From assembly GCA_026419785.1 (NCBI GenBank), contig JAODTK010005924.1, positions 1 to 64,000 on the forward strand: a stretch of DNA of 64,000 nucleotides. Direction: 5' to 3'. Numbering within the stretch: position 1 is the stretch's first letter; each line of letters starts with the position of its first letter. Below the pieces are notes generated by a model, which saw only the letters and a list, made by a program, of their open reading frames with translations, was not told the origin of the DNA and did no database searches. The stretch is from Sclerodactyla briareus. Its lineage: Eukaryota > Echinodermata > Holothuroidea > Dendrochirotida > Sclerodactylidae. Below are positions 1 to 12,914 of this stretch, in pieces. The position numbers and the translations under genes are program-made.

Positions 1-900
1 CACATACATCCGACATGCTGATCATTAGGGGTTTCTGCCTAGATAAAAAAAGCCTCGAAATTATCTTGGACTCTGGTGGAGGTACATGTAGCTTGTAACT
101 GCATTTGTGCTGGGGATAAGTGTTCTGCCACAGCCCCCAAACTGTAGGATGCCCTTGGCCACTGTCCAGATGGAGTGCTTGTCCTTCATGTTGCTTCCTT
201 CAAGGGCCCTCACAAAGACACTCAATTATTAATAGACTTGATTTTGAATTGGGGACGTCACAGGAAGGATGTGATGAAAACAAAACAGGACCTTCCAATG
301 AAAAGTGTAGGGGAAACAGCAGACAGACTCTATGAGGAAGGTATAAATTAGTTCATTTTGCTTAGGATCTCTTGCGAGAGGAGGAGCTGTCAGGTGAAAC
401 ATTCGAAGATTTGAAATTGTAGAAGTGCCAAAACTTATGAATAACTAATCTCCAAAGGGAAAATAATAGCATTATTCCAATATACAACAAGTTGAATGGA
501 CCAAATAAAATTCTACCCTATCTATATAGGGAGAAAATAAACGGTTAGCATGCATGCATGTAATGTACAGAGGAACACTACAAAACATGGCAAACAAGTG
601 CCAGGTCACTTTCACCAATGTCTGCTTGTTGGAACTTGCCGATGCACAGCTCATGGCCTGGAACAGAGTCCATTTCAAAGGTTTTTAGATCAAACCAGCT
701 ATGTGGGTTGAGCTATTGATTGCCAATGTCATTCATCTATCTGTCTGTCCTGTTCCGTCTGCTCTGTCGTCCGTTGCCATCCAGTTTCTGCTTATTGGGC
801 CACCAAGAACGTTTGGGCGTTGATTTATATCAACCAGGATTTGGTCACAATGTTCATTGACTGATGGGTATCACTGACCAACTAAAGTCCCAAGGTCAAA
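1..900. other. No gene recognised; start of a repeat-array element near 690
   Basis: I see no coding signal here. The open frames are short, lack splice context and resemble no family I know. From about 686 the sequence 'aaaccagctatgtgggttgagc' style leader followed by a TCTATCTGTC microsatellite appears. The same leader recurs at about 8,315 and 10,115, so it looks like the conserved 5' end of the 440-bp array family described next. Confidence 0.5.
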
Positions 901-939
901 GGGTATTAAAGGGGCATGCCAAGAAGTAGAAAACGCAAG

Positions 940-1610
940 AGCTACTCCTACAAATTTGGTGCACATGTTGATGTTCAGTCATGATATTAACTGCCTTACC
1001 TTCAGGCAATGTTTGGTCCAAGGTCCAACTTGGGTCCGAGGGCCCTTATGAAATTTCACACAGTGGTGCTTGAAATGCATCTCTACCCACAAGCTTCAAT
1101 GTTCTCTCAAAGTTACCTTGTTAATGGTCTCTGGGTAGGAGGCCATTGGGCTTGTTCAAGAATTTTGGGCCCAAGGCCCATATGGCTATAAATGAAATAC
1201 TGTGATGAAGCTAGTATCTCCTACAAATTACTTACCACTGTGCTGATGTCGGTCATAATGATGTTCGGTCTAATAGCCATACCTCCAGGGTGCCAGGGAT
1301 TTGGGACCCACGGCCCAGTGTGGTCTTGAGGGCCCATCATGTGGAATAATGCAAAAATCGTCTCCTCTTTAAAGTTTGAGAGAGTGTACAGTACTGACAC
1401 TCGGTACCAATGATGGTCTAATAGTCAACCCTTGGGGTGTTTGGAACTTTCAATCACACCCAAGGTCCCACTTGGGTCCTAGGCCCATTTTATGAATTTC
1501 ATGGAATTTCATCACAACATTGGTACTCGATGCAATCTCTTCCACAAGTTCCAATTGATTTCTTCAAGTTACATGTAATGGCCCAAGTCCTGGTTTAGTG
1601 GTCCATCCAA
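940..1610 (+). repeat. Diverged tandem array, ~440-bp unit (about 1.5 units)
   Basis: A block reading 'ggtccaacttgggtc', 'gggcccttatgaaatttcac' and 'cacaagcttcaatgttctc' at about 1,010-1,130 recurs at about 1,460-1,560. The same family occurs as about three units at 8,575-9,870 in the same orientation. Copies differ by many substitutions and indels. No open frame is conserved between units, so this is a satellite-like repeat and not a gene. Confidence 0.7.
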
Positions 1611-1624
1611 GGGTGGCGCCAGCA

Positions 1625-1690
1625 GTGGAGGGGGGGAGCCTGCCCCCCCCTCGCCCCCCCCTCCCCCCATCGGGGCAGTTCTCCCTCTGT
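1625..1690. repeat. G/C homopolymer-rich low-complexity tract
   Basis: Runs of G then several runs of six to nine C. One of many oligo-G or oligo-C runs scattered through the window. Confidence 0.7.
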
Positions 1691-1699
1691 CTTTCCTCC

Positions 1700-4600
1700 C
1701 TTTTCCTTGGGGAGCCCCGTGGTGGGTAGACGTACGCTAAAATTTACACTCCCGAACAAGGGCCATATTTCCCCGACATATTTTCACCTTCTTTATAGCG
1801 GAAATTCCTACATTAAAGCCTGAATTGCCAGTTCCCGCCTCGCTCAGGTTTTAAGATCAGAGCGTATTCATCCTTCTGTCTTTCCTACATACTGAACAAT
1901 CGTGGCAGATATATATAGGATACACAATCCCTATGAATCTTTTAAAGTCGCCTGCAACCACGGGCCGCTGCCACAGGGGGTCTGGGGTCATGCCCCCCAA
2001 CTTTTGGGGAGCCTCCTACATTTATTATTTTTAATTATTGTCACCAACACACAAAGTTTCCCCATCACTTCAACTCACTGCTTCAGACCCCCCCCCTCCC
2101 CCCCCCCGACCAAAAATGCCTTACCCCCAACTTTTAGACCGTGGCTGCGCCCTTGCTGCAACATTACAATTCTGGTTGGGGAGGATGAATCGTTCTGTCT
2201 GCCGTCTATAGTACCACTGTTTTGCGATTGTGTTAAGTGGTGTGCGCTCACCACGCAATACTAACTCCCAGTGCCAAGTATTTCTGCTGTGTCATTATCG
2301 GGAGTACCCGAACCTATTCTACTGAGAGCGCCCGACTGAGAAGGATCTACTGAGAGGTAACATTGCCTTCCACATTGTGCATTCTTTTTCCGTTCTTTTT
2401 TTTCTTTCAGAAAAGGGGAAAAAATGAAAACATAAAAAGTACAGGTTTTTACCTAGGGGGTTCGGGGAGGCTCGTCGGGGAACTGTACCCCCCGTCGGGA
2501 AATCCTTTCATTTACTCTCTCATTCCTCATACTGGTGTGGATCCTTCCCCCCATTCGCTGCCAATCACCCCCCCCCCAACAATTTCCCCCCACCTCCACC
2601 ACTACGATGATCCCAAATTAAGTTTCAATGCAGTGCAACGCGCATTCACAAATCCACTCCATTAACAATTCAAGGAGTGTTTTTACATTGATACCATGTT
2701 TGGCTCCTCTGTCCCGTTTAATAACAAGAATGCCACCCAATGCTATAAACAATAGCCCTTGGGGATTTGTCGCAGTGTGAATGTTTGAAGGACTGAGTGT
2801 GCACCGCAATCTGTTGTGCACTATATAGTGTGAGTGTGAAAGGTTACCAATGTGCCGGGGTATGATTCGTGGAAGCTTTGAGCTGTGGTTCCCACATGTA
2901 AGCCGCTATAAAAATCGAAATCAATATCATTAATCAGGACATGCATGTACAAAATGGAAGGGAATGAATTGAGAATCTAACAACATCCATCCATGAATAA
3001 CCCTCTAAAATATGCATATTGTGACACTTAATATGATTATTTTGGTGGAATTATTCTATTTGAATATTACAACTACTAAATCAAAAATGCAAATGAATAG
3101 CGCACGGTGTTCTGAAGCAACACCGGTCGGTTTCCGATTTGCTATCCGGGTCAAACCGTTTTTTTTTTTTTTTTTTTTGTTTTTCGTTTTGACTGAGCCG
3201 TTCAACAAGAGGTATTTGGTTGCCGGGGGACGTACTGCTCCTGACCTCCAAACACGGTCCCCGCCCGGAGCGGAAGTGTTAACTTCATGCAATAGACACG
3301 CTTGCTCAGTTCAACGATATTAATATCCCTTAGCATCTATTTTGTTAGTACTTATTGTAATTCTAAAAAAACAATCATATAAACAAGTCGCGTGAACTTG
3401 ATATTATTTGGTTTCCGTGCACTTTCATCTAGTTAAGAATGCCATCCATGCTCAAATCCAGCATTGTTATCCCCTCCATATTCCATTTATGTCTGGTACA
3501 ATATTGCCGCTGTGTAAATACAGGCTATCTCTTTAGCTGCGGGATAGCAGCTCTAACAAGTCATCATGTTTCTCCGTCAGTTCGTTCGTTCGTCGTCCAG
3601 TTCGTTCTCCGTTCAGTCGTTAGTTTGTCCCTTCGGTTCGTCACGTTCATTCATACTTTCTAAACCATACATGCGATCAGGTTGTCGCCCTTGGGTGGAG
3701 GTGGATGGAGCTGGCTATTGCCTAGCCTTAGCTACATTTATGTTCGCCATAGTGTTCTTAGATTCCAATTAAATCCAATTAATTAATTACCCCAATTTCA
3801 ACTGTTAATTTGGGCTTCTATGACCGGCGAGAACAAGTTTTGTTTACATTACTACTTACTCCATCCTCTGCTGAGCATTGTTTACTATCTGTAAGAAGTC
3901 CGGGGGGGGGGGGGGGGGGGGGAGATGATTGTCTTTCATCACATCTCGCCCTAGTTTTACATTAGAACCCCTGCCTCTCTGGATTTGTTTACATTACATC
4001 TTGGTCCAATTTCTAGAAGGTCCATGGGAAGATGATTTGTCTGGCAACACATCTCGCTCCCCCTATTTACTTAGTCCCTGCCTGGTAGGAGTTGTTTACA
4101 TTACAACCTGGTCCAATTTCTCATTGGAGACCTAGAAAAGTGTGAGCCCAGGATGCTTTCATTGGCCAATGGGGGCTTGCCCCCCCCACCTAATGCTGTT
4201 AATGGTAATGGTGGAGTTGTTCAACTATGAGTTTCACGATGTCAGATATGCATTTCTGTGGGAAATGTTTCCCATTTTCACTGGCCACAGGCTTAAGGAT
4301 GAGTACTGATAGCAAATATAGGTCCATGTGGAAGACATGTTCCAAGTCCTTCCATGGTTATGACAGAGGTCATTTAATGTGAACAAACAATAATGTGAAA
4401 TGGCGCAAAACATATCAGTGTAATTTGCACGGGAATTCGGCTGTCCCGCCCGTTCCAGACATTCCGACTTGCACTTGTTATCAATCATACTGTTCCATTA
4501 TAATATGGGGGAATGAAAAAATTAATTGCAATACACCTGCACTTAGCATCATACCACCGAACGTGGGGGTTCCCCCTCTCTTTAATTAACACAATGCAAC

Positions 4601-6370
4601 GTGCATCACAAAAAAACCTAAAACCTACCTTCTTCCACACGTACCTATGTATGTACGCCTGTCGCCGCCCATGCACATGTACAAACAGATCGCTTGTTCA
4701 ATTAACTCGGTGAGCCTAAAGCCCCAAACGTAACTGTGATTATTTTAGCAAGAAAAACTGAAGCATGGCACATCTAAACTCATTCCCTAAAAACCACCAG
4801 ATCTGTGCTAAACCTTTATGTATAAATCTTTTTTTTCAACCAATGCCGCATTATTCACATTAATTCATTCATAGAATTGTATGCTACACAAATCATTGCC
4901 ATATCGCGTCGAAGTGATCGCCGATCGGGCTAATGATTCCTCCTTAATCACAGAGTCCAGTTGAACCTCCCATAATGTAATTGTTGCGCTATAAAAAGGT
5001 TTTGCTGTCGTCGGCCTTACCAAATCAATTGGAGGATGGAGTGGCCGACTTGGTAGTTGTGTACGCACTGTACATTATCAGTTGGAATGCATTGTCAGAA
5101 TGCGAGTGAACAGTAAGTAGGTGATGCCACTTGTTCCAAACAGGGCTATATTTCTTGAAACAGTGCACATTTGGGCTAGTAAGCCAGCAACATATAGCTT
5201 GCATGCATTTTTATTATTACGTACCACAAAAGCTCTGCTATGTCCGTGCTGCAGCTAATATTTGCACATAATGAGAGTACAACAGCTTTCCCAACACACA
5301 GGTGGGGGCAGGTTTTAATATTTTCAAGTCAGGTGCGCATTGAGCCTGCGATGTACGCGGCTGCTTTGGATCGGCGAAAAATCTAATTTTGATTTGAGTA
5401 CCGGTGTTTGGTAGCTGTCAACTTTAGTACACAGTGCTACAACGTCACACCCTCTTGTGAGTTTATTATTTGTCATAATGGAACCGTCCAAACCTGAATG
5501 TGGCGTGGCTAACAGGCACACAAGAAATGACATTACATTCACGTACCTTCCGGAAAGGTGAAAAGAGTAAAAAGTTTTGCCACAATATGAGGATTTGATT
5601 ACTTTATGGACCATGGGAATGTAAAAGAAAGGACACCGAGACACAGCATAATGAAATTGAATAGGTTCTACGATCACCATGATTTTAAATTGCTCATACT
5701 CCAGTCCCCAGTGTCCCCATTTCATTATTACTATGCGGGTCAATGGCGTGTGCTAATATACATGAATGTTTCAAAGACCCTGAGGACTCTCGGCTTCTAA
5801 ACCGATGTGGTTGCGGCCGGTTTTTTTCAATTACTCGTTTTCGCCGTTGGCGTCGGGCCGACTCGGTTTTTTTTTTCAGCGTTTACGGTTATTCGGTTTT
5901 CTGCAAAGTTCAAAACCTAGTCAATCCGGATTTCCTCGGGGTTGTAAACCGAGTGACCGTGCAGCCTTAATGCAAATATAAAAAGAACACACCAAAAAAA
6001 AATTGCCATCACCTTCTAACCCTGAAGACAAAATGCCTGAGTTATTGCAGATGCGGCAGTAACTGACTGTTGTTGTGGCGCATGGAAAGCAAGTGTGTGG
6101 TAGCCGTCTGAATTTTGTATTTAGAGTAATAGTCAAGTAGCCTCTAGTAATTAGATAATACAAAAAATAAACCACAGAAAAGGCAGTACTTGTGTCAACC
6201 TCAGAGAATGGAGTTTGTAATCTCAAATGATTTGCCCAGCCTTGAAAAAACATAGGATGAAAATCGAACTGGAGTCAGTGCAATTGCAAATACGTATAGA
6301 ATTTAAGAAATAGATGGTGTGTTGAAATTTCTAAAACGGGGAAAATGTTCTTGCCCCCTCCGACTCGGAT
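1700..6370. other. No gene recognised; low-complexity tracts
   Basis: I find no exon I can support. The stretch includes oligo-C runs near 2,090-2,110 and 2,570, a poly-T run near 3,160-3,178 and a G run of about 22 at 3,901-3,922. The longest open frame (minus, 5,324-5,743) shows no recognisable domain and no splice or start context, so I do not call it a gene. Confidence 0.5.
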
Positions 6371-6380
6371 GGGCTGGCTA

Positions 6381-6640
6381 TAGTACTTGGACTCTACCGA
6401 TAATCGATCGGGCAGCTGAATCGAGCCGCTATTAGCACAAAACCGGCCCCCCCTTAACATCGGATTGGCAGAGCAATCCACTGAATTTACTGATGTTTTG
6501 CTTCTGAATAACTATCTCCACACAGGCACCCTTATGAAACTGCTTGAACAGATGGTGCAAGGATTGCCACAGTTGCAATACAAGCCAGGCAATAGCCCTC
6601 AGCCCTTGGTCAGACCCTTGCTAACTATTTCTTGACAAAA
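6381..6640 (+). mobile_element. Partial copy of the CTCTACCGATAATCG-ended element
   Basis: The segment beginning 'gactctaccgataatcg' is collinear with 25,540-25,760. Shared blocks include 'attagcac', 'cagagcaa', 'ctgaataact', 'caggcaccc' and 'gaacagatggtgcaag'. The fuller copy at 25,539-26,403 has an inverted terminal repeat. Here I recognise only the left part. No protein-coding capacity is seen. Confidence 0.55.
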
Positions 6641-6649
6641 TTCAGATAC

Positions 6650-7090
6650 GTCTGGTAAAAATCATGTGGGCAAATGAATATTTACCAGAAACCAAAACTT
6701 GCCAACTTCCTCATATCATGTCTACATGTTGTATGTCGTCTTTGCTTAACGCGAAAATGGCTATGATTAAAGTGGTCAAACCAACATCCTATATTTTTTA
6801 AGCACCGTTAGGAATGTAGGGCGAGAGAGTGGGGTTAGTTGGAAAAATGGCGTTCTTGAACTCATCAGATTGTCTCCTGGATGCCAAATTATTTCCTCAA
6901 AGTATTTACCCAACCTATTAAGGATTAGCCCTTGCAAACACTATTCCACCATATTAATTTCAGACCTGGTAATCACATAGGAAGAATAGGGAGGAAAAGT
7001 TTGTTTCAGCCATGAGGAATTTTTCACGAAAATGAAAATGTTGCTTTTTAACAGAGGGGAACAATACCAAAATGTCCTGCTTTGAGGTTG
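6650..7090. other. Nothing recognised
   Basis: AT-rich sequence without coding signal or identifiable repeat family. Confidence 0.4.
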
Positions 7091-7097
7091 TTGTTCA

Positions 7098-7535
7098 CAG
7101 TTAAAAGGGAATTCCAGCCAGAAAGATTAAAATGTCATTGAGTGTGCCATTAAATATCCTGGCCAATCAAACTTTGTTACATATTCATAGCATGTTCGAT
7201 TTTGAAGTTATGAATTTTCAGAAATTAACAAATAATCACGCCTAATGTGGCAATTTTGCAAATTGGCAACATTTTGATGACGTCATATCTTACAATTTGA
7301 GAGAAAATGTTAAGAAATATGTCTTTTCTTATGATTGGTAGATATGACGTCACAAAAAGGTTGCCACGTTGCCGAAATCAGCAAATTATATAAAAGAGTG
7401 AGGAAGCCATATCTTCCCAACCGAACATGCTATGAACATGGAACAAAGGATATTCAAATGATTTTTTATTCTCTTTAACTTCGTAACACCAAGAAGAGTA
7501 ATTACATTTGATGCGAGTTTCCCTTTGAGTTACTA
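7098..7535. mobile_element. Palindromic MITE, copy 1
   Basis: A short element whose two halves are inverted copies of each other. 'catagcatgttcgattttgaagttatg' on the left mirrors 'catatcttcccaaccgaacatgctatgaac' on the right, and the ends read TTAAAAGGGAA and TTCCCTTTGAG. 'gatatgacgtca' motifs flank the centre on both sides. Related copies lie at 22,818-23,160 and 24,436-24,853. No open frame is shared, so it is a non-autonomous DNA-transposon derivative of unknown superfamily. Confidence 0.75.
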
Positions 7536-7924
7536 AGCTCAATATGAGGCAATAAAGAATTATTCAGCTGGCTTCCATTCTGTGTACTGAGCAACAAAGG
7601 TCAAAAAAAGGTCATGGGGATAGTTGCGCAACATTTTGAGCGGGGTTAGTAATTGAACATGCCGGTCTGCCTAAAACTCATTGCACACTAATTTGCTCAG
7701 ATCAACTCTAATCTAAAACCATGTGGAAAACACTTTCCACAGTGAGTACTACAACATAGCAGAGATTAAATATTCTGGGAAAATATTATTCAATGTTGCC
7801 TAGTTCTACTACTTCTTTGTAGAACATCTCTGAATCAAGGTAAAAAAGGATTTATGTACATATTATTAGTAAGGTCTGTGTCTTTGAATATTCATTTCGC
7901 AAAATATATTATAGAAGGCCTAGG

Positions 7925-8315
7925 TAACACCCCTATCTTCCGACCTCTCGATGTTCTGACCTCCTATGTCCGACCTCTCTATGTTCCGACCTCTCTAGTC
8001 CGACTCTCTATGTTCCGACCTCCATGGTGTTAAGTCCGGTTTTATATATCAGGGGCTGACCCTGGAACCAGGAGACGCTCCTGTATGTATTAGAATCATC
8101 TCTACGTCCGACCAGTCGAACATAGAGAAGATTTCCACGTTTAACATAAAGCAACGTTTCTATTCTCTGACCAGTTTTGGGGCGACGGGTTGGAACACAG
8201 AGAAATTGTTTTCGAATAACCGTTCCTATGTTCTGACCAGTGGGAGCATAGGGACTAGGGAGGCCAGAGCATAGAGAGGTCAGAATATAGAGAGGTCGCA
8301 ACATAGAGACATTTT
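7925..8315. repeat. Foldback of short GACCTCTCTATGTTCC repeats
   Basis: The left side (7,935-8,030) is a run of ~20-bp units of the type 'cctctctatgttccgac'. The right side (8,240-8,310) holds the same unit inverted, 'aacatagagaggtcag'. The ends could pair into a long imperfect hairpin around a non-repetitive centre. No coding signal. Confidence 0.65.
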
Positions 8316-8339
8316 TACTCAAACCAGCTTGCTAGTTTT

Positions 8340-8396
8340 GAGCTATTGACATCTGCATGTCACTCTATCTATCTATCTTCATATCTATCTATCCAG
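8340..8396. repeat. CTAT microsatellite at an array leader
   Basis: Short (CTAT)n run following the conserved leader 'aaaccagcttgctagttttgagc'. The same leader-plus-microsatellite arrangement is at about 686-760 and 10,115-10,190. Confidence 0.7.
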
Positions 8397-8399
8397 TGG

Positions 8400-9870
8400 G
8401 TGTCAACAATTCTTTTTGGTCCTCAAACAGTCATTCTGTGAGATTCGACCAAACTTGGACCAATGTTCATTGACCAATCGGACCCTGTTTGATTTGGTGA
8501 AGGTCAAGGTCCGGTATAGACGCATTATGTGTGAAATTTCACATGTCTCTCCTAAAAATTTTGGTGCACAGTGCTGATGTTTGGTCATAATCCAGATGTC
8601 TAACAGCCGTACCTTCTGGGTGTTCAGGATTTTTTGGTCCAACGTCCGACTTGGTCGGAGGGTCCATTTGTGAAACTTCACACAATATTACTTGAATGCA
8701 TCTCCTCCCCACAAGATTGCATTGATGCTCTTCAAACTCACAATGTAATGTTCCTTGGGTGGAGGGGCCATAGGGGGTGTTCAGATTTTTATACTTGAGG
8801 CCCATTTTGGGCCCTTCATAATACCGCAAATCTTGTATCTCCTACAAACTTTTGTTGCACAGTGATATGTTCAGCAGTCATAATGGGGTCTAATACTGCA
8901 CCTCCAGGGCGCCCAGGGATTAAGGTCACAAGGCCCAGTGTGGGCCCTGGGGCCCGTCATATGGAGTTACGCAAAATGCTCCTCTTCTTCTTACAAATTT
9001 CCGTGCACAGTGCTGAAACATTCGTATCATAATGATAGTTTAATCAGCTGTACATTTGGTGTGTTCAGGAATTTTTGGTCTAGTTCCCATATGGCCCGTG
9101 GGCCCATTTTATGAAATTTCAAACAATGTACTTGAAATACATCTCCCACAAGACTTCAATCGAATGTTCTCCAAAGTTACTTACCGGTCCTTGGATAGAG
9201 GCCTTTGGGGAGTGTGGAATTTTTTGTTCTCCAGGCCCATTTTGGGCCCCAAGGGCCCATCATATGAAATACTGCAAGATCTGGTACTCCTATAAGTTGT
9301 AGTTGCACATGCTCATGTTCAGATCATATTGGTGGTCAATTGCCGTATCTAGGTGCCCAGTAATTTAGGTCCCAAGGCCGTGTGGGCCCTAGGGCCCATC
9401 ATGTGGAATTATGCAGAAAGCTTCTCCTCTTACCATTTTGTTACCCACCACCGCCACAGTGGCTGACATTGGGTCAATAATGATGGTCCCACAGCTGTAC
9501 CTTTGGGGTTTCAAGGAGTTTTTGTCCAAGTCCCTACTTGGGCCGGTGGGCCCATTTCATGAATTTCACACGATGTACCTGAAATGCATCTCATCCCACT
9601 AGCCTCAATTGATTTTCTCAAACTACATGTAACGGTCCTTTGTTCAAGTGCCATTGGAGGTGTTTGGGAATTCGGACCCCTAGGGCCCACTATATGGCAT
9701 ACTGCAAATCTTGTGTCTCCTACCAATTATGTTTGTATAGTGCTGATGTTTATTCATAATTATGGTCTAATAGCTGTACTCCCAGGGTGCTCAGGGATTT
9801 ACCTGTAGGACCCAAGGCCCAGTGTCCCTGTGGGCCCCGTGCGGTCTTGTGGTGGAATCTTTATTGACTG
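8400..9870 (+). repeat. Tandem array of the ~440-bp unit (about three units)
   Basis: Equivalent blocks 'ttttttggtcca...cccatt', 'tgaaatttcacacaat' and 'cacaagactt' start near 8,625, 9,065 and 9,510, giving a period close to 440. A half-unit block of the type 'gctgatgtt..gtcataat' alternates with it. The copies are strongly diverged and no frame is preserved. Confidence 0.75.
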
Positions 9871-9879
9871 CTACAGTGG

Positions 9880-12380
9880 TAGACATCTTTGGGTCATATG
9901 TAGATCATGTTTCAAAAGTCTAAAAGGGCAGCCAATAGGCGATTGTTCGAACTGCCCTTCTTTGGCCTCATGATCTTGAACATTGTATCACCTAATGTAC
10001 ATCCGTCTTAAGTATCATTTGTGCAGTTTGAGCTACAGCACCAGTGGGCTCTAGTTTTTGAATAGAAGAGCTCTATGTTTCGACTCGGCTTGTTGATGAT
10101 GCCCACTTTTTATTGAAACCAGCCATGCTGGTTGAGCTGTTGTGATGCCCTTGTCATCTATCTATCTACTATCTGCCCGCATCCGCCACCCGCCCACCCC
10201 CCCTTTTTGGGCCAAAAAATGTTTTGCTTTCGGATAATCTTGCCAGTCTTGGTCAAATGGCATTAAAGGGTCGGCGTGCATGGGCCATAATGAAAACTCC
10301 ACTGCAAAATGCTACTTCTACAAGTGCTGATTTTTCCTTCATGTACCGTCATACACATTCAGTGTTATCATGGACTAAATAAAGGTAACAGCACCTACGG
10401 ATGGCAGAGATTCAAGGTCAAAGGTCATTATTTAAAGGGCATATTGGCCTAACGAAATTATGTACAATGTAAAACGAACTGCACAAGTACCTGCAAATTT
10501 TTGCTTTCAAGTGTACATGTACAAACAATTACTGACAAACTGTGGGAGTTATGATGATGTGGTTTGGCACATAGTGACTGAACGATATCAGTGTTGATAA
10601 CTGTCTGATTTACCTAATATGGGAAAATTGGAGGTTCTTGACGAAACGCATTGATATGTATTCCTCTAGTCCCGAAACATAAATTCAGGGTCACTCAAAT
10701 CCTCACGGTCATGGGCCCAATTCACATAATTTATGTAATTTTGTCAGATTCCCAGAACTTGTTTGATGTGGTCTGCTGCCTCCTGTCCTAAATGGTTCAA
10801 GATGAGTTGAGGTTATTGAGGTCATTTAATCTTCAACATTCACTCTTAATACATTGAAGGTAATACTGGTCACTGAATAATGCCATTTGCAATCCATATC
10901 TGAAACACTTAGGGGCTGGCTGCACTGTCCTGATATTTGCTGCGCTCTCGTCGCAACTGGCCTCTCCGTTCCCAAGGTCGGGGTGGTTGAGACCAAACCA
11001 AATACCTAAATAACCGATCCAATCACTGAAGGACTAGCACTTCTATACCCCACTTTCAATTTAGTCAGCTAGGCAGACAGTGCATGGTCTTCTCTATTTA
11101 TATTAGTCTATCTAACTCTTGCTTTGGAGGGTGACTCGGCAGAATTTGGTAGAACAAGCTAACTTGCACTTTGCTAAGTCACCCCCTCTATCCTCCATTC
11201 CCTGTGTGAAGTAAATAATTCCAAGTACTCTTCTATCACTAGAGTGGAGAGCAACCTGCCAGAACACTCCTACTCAGGTTTTAGGGGATAACGCCTGGAG
11301 ACTGTTTGATAATCCAAGAAAGGTAATCCTAGGCCTTCAGATATGCCCACGCTACTCATCAGCATTGGCTGGATACATAACTGAGCTATAGTGTGGACTG
11401 GAAATTAAATTCAAACTTCAAATTCTTCAGAAGTGTAGTATATTTAGGAGGTATAAAAATACATGATAACAACTTTCTTTTGGTGTTGCAAAAAATGTTT
11501 CAATCTGCAGCTGCGTCCTTGTCCTTCCATACCATGCTCCATTATTCATTCAGTTGCAAAGTAAATGCCTTTCATCTATATGGCTTTTCTCAAGTTATAT
11601 GTGTCCGAGTGAAGCATCGTTATTAGGGAGCTGCCTGATCAATTTTCCTGTGACGATGAACGGTATCAATAATAGTCACGGCGTAACTCACGTAGCTATG
11701 GTATCCTGTTTCAATTTGTTGAATCAAGTATGAGTATCTGTAAAATATCAGTTTTCAAATTTGAAAATTTTTCCCATCACTTAGGCCAATGATCAAGACA
11801 AAAAAATGACAGCTTTGGTGTGGTACTGATACAAGTTATCAATTTTGTTAGTTTACTTTCTTGTATGCCAACATATACCTGCAACTTCCTTCATTCAGTG
11901 TGCCTGCTTTCAATTATGGAGGTTGATTAACAGTTTCCCCTGACGTTAACTGTGTCCTTTCAATAACCATCCTCTGTTTCAAACCATATTTAGTTTTGCC
12001 ATGCTTCTCAACAACAATAACTTTTCGAAAGAGTGGTAACTAGTAACCCATGTAGAATGTGCAAGTCTTCTTTTGTTACCCAGCTCGTTAATATGCATGC
12101 TTTGTTAGCAAGAGAGCTAAAAAAATAAAAGAAAAACATATAAATAGAACCATTTCAAGTTCACATTGCCGTAGTATTTGTCAATTGTGATGAAACATTG
12201 TTCCTTGTGATTAGTTACCCAAATCGAAAATTGGTGTGAATATCCTTTTGATACCATGGAATTGCCCTGTTGTTAAGGTCATTAAGGGGTCAATTGCGGG
12301 AGGTAATCCTGATGTTTGAAGGATGATGTCACTATACTATCGGGGGAGGGATCAGATACAGGAAACACTGCAGAACAGTA
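9880..12380. other. No gene recognised; third array leader near 10,115
   Basis: A further leader 'aaccagccatgctggttgagctgt' with a CTAT microsatellite lies at 10,120-10,180, followed by decayed sequence of the same general type with AAGGTCA motifs. I see no supportable exon or promoter. Confidence 0.45.
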
Positions 12381-12389
12381 TCTTACCAA

Positions 12390-12890
12390 TGGGGGGGGGG
12401 GAGCAGGGATGTGCCCAGGCAATTTGAGTGCCGGTTGGAAATTGATTAACAGGTAGGTTTGGGAGGCAATGAGTCCGTAAGTGTCATATGATAGTTACGA
12501 GACTGACGCACTAAATAGTGCCTGGTATTTTAGGCTATATTTTGTCTTGAGTGCCGGGTAAGATGCATGAGTGCCGGGTTCCACCACCGAGTGCCACCAG
12601 TTGGGCACATCCCTGGAGGAGGGTTGGGGGGGCCAGGACCCCCCATTACCTGAAGTGATCGATAATTTTCAACACCAAAGACTCATTTATGTTATTTAGC
12701 AATATTGCGTAGGCATGTGTCTATGGGCCCATCAATTGTACTTATTTCGCCATAGGGAGGGTTAGGCCCGCAATTTATGAGGGTGCACTTCTCTTACAAA
12801 CTCAAAACCCCCCCCCACCCCCCCATTTGTAATTGCCAGTGCCCACCCCTGCAATAATACCTTTAGCAGAGTAAAAAAGAAAAAGAAAAA
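12390..12890. other. G- and C-run-rich non-coding sequence
   Basis: Contains a G run at about 12,392-12,401 and C runs at about 12,810-12,825. No coding signal. Confidence 0.4.
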
Positions 12891-12914
12891 AATTGTCATT
12901 TGCTGTTAAGTATC

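Noticed and set aside
1902-2264. 120-codon plus-strand open frame
   Set aside because: Driven by C-rich low-complexity sequence (proline runs); no domain.
5324-5743. 139-codon minus-strand open frame
   Set aside because: No start context, domain, splice support or codon bias; length is within chance for this amount of sequence.
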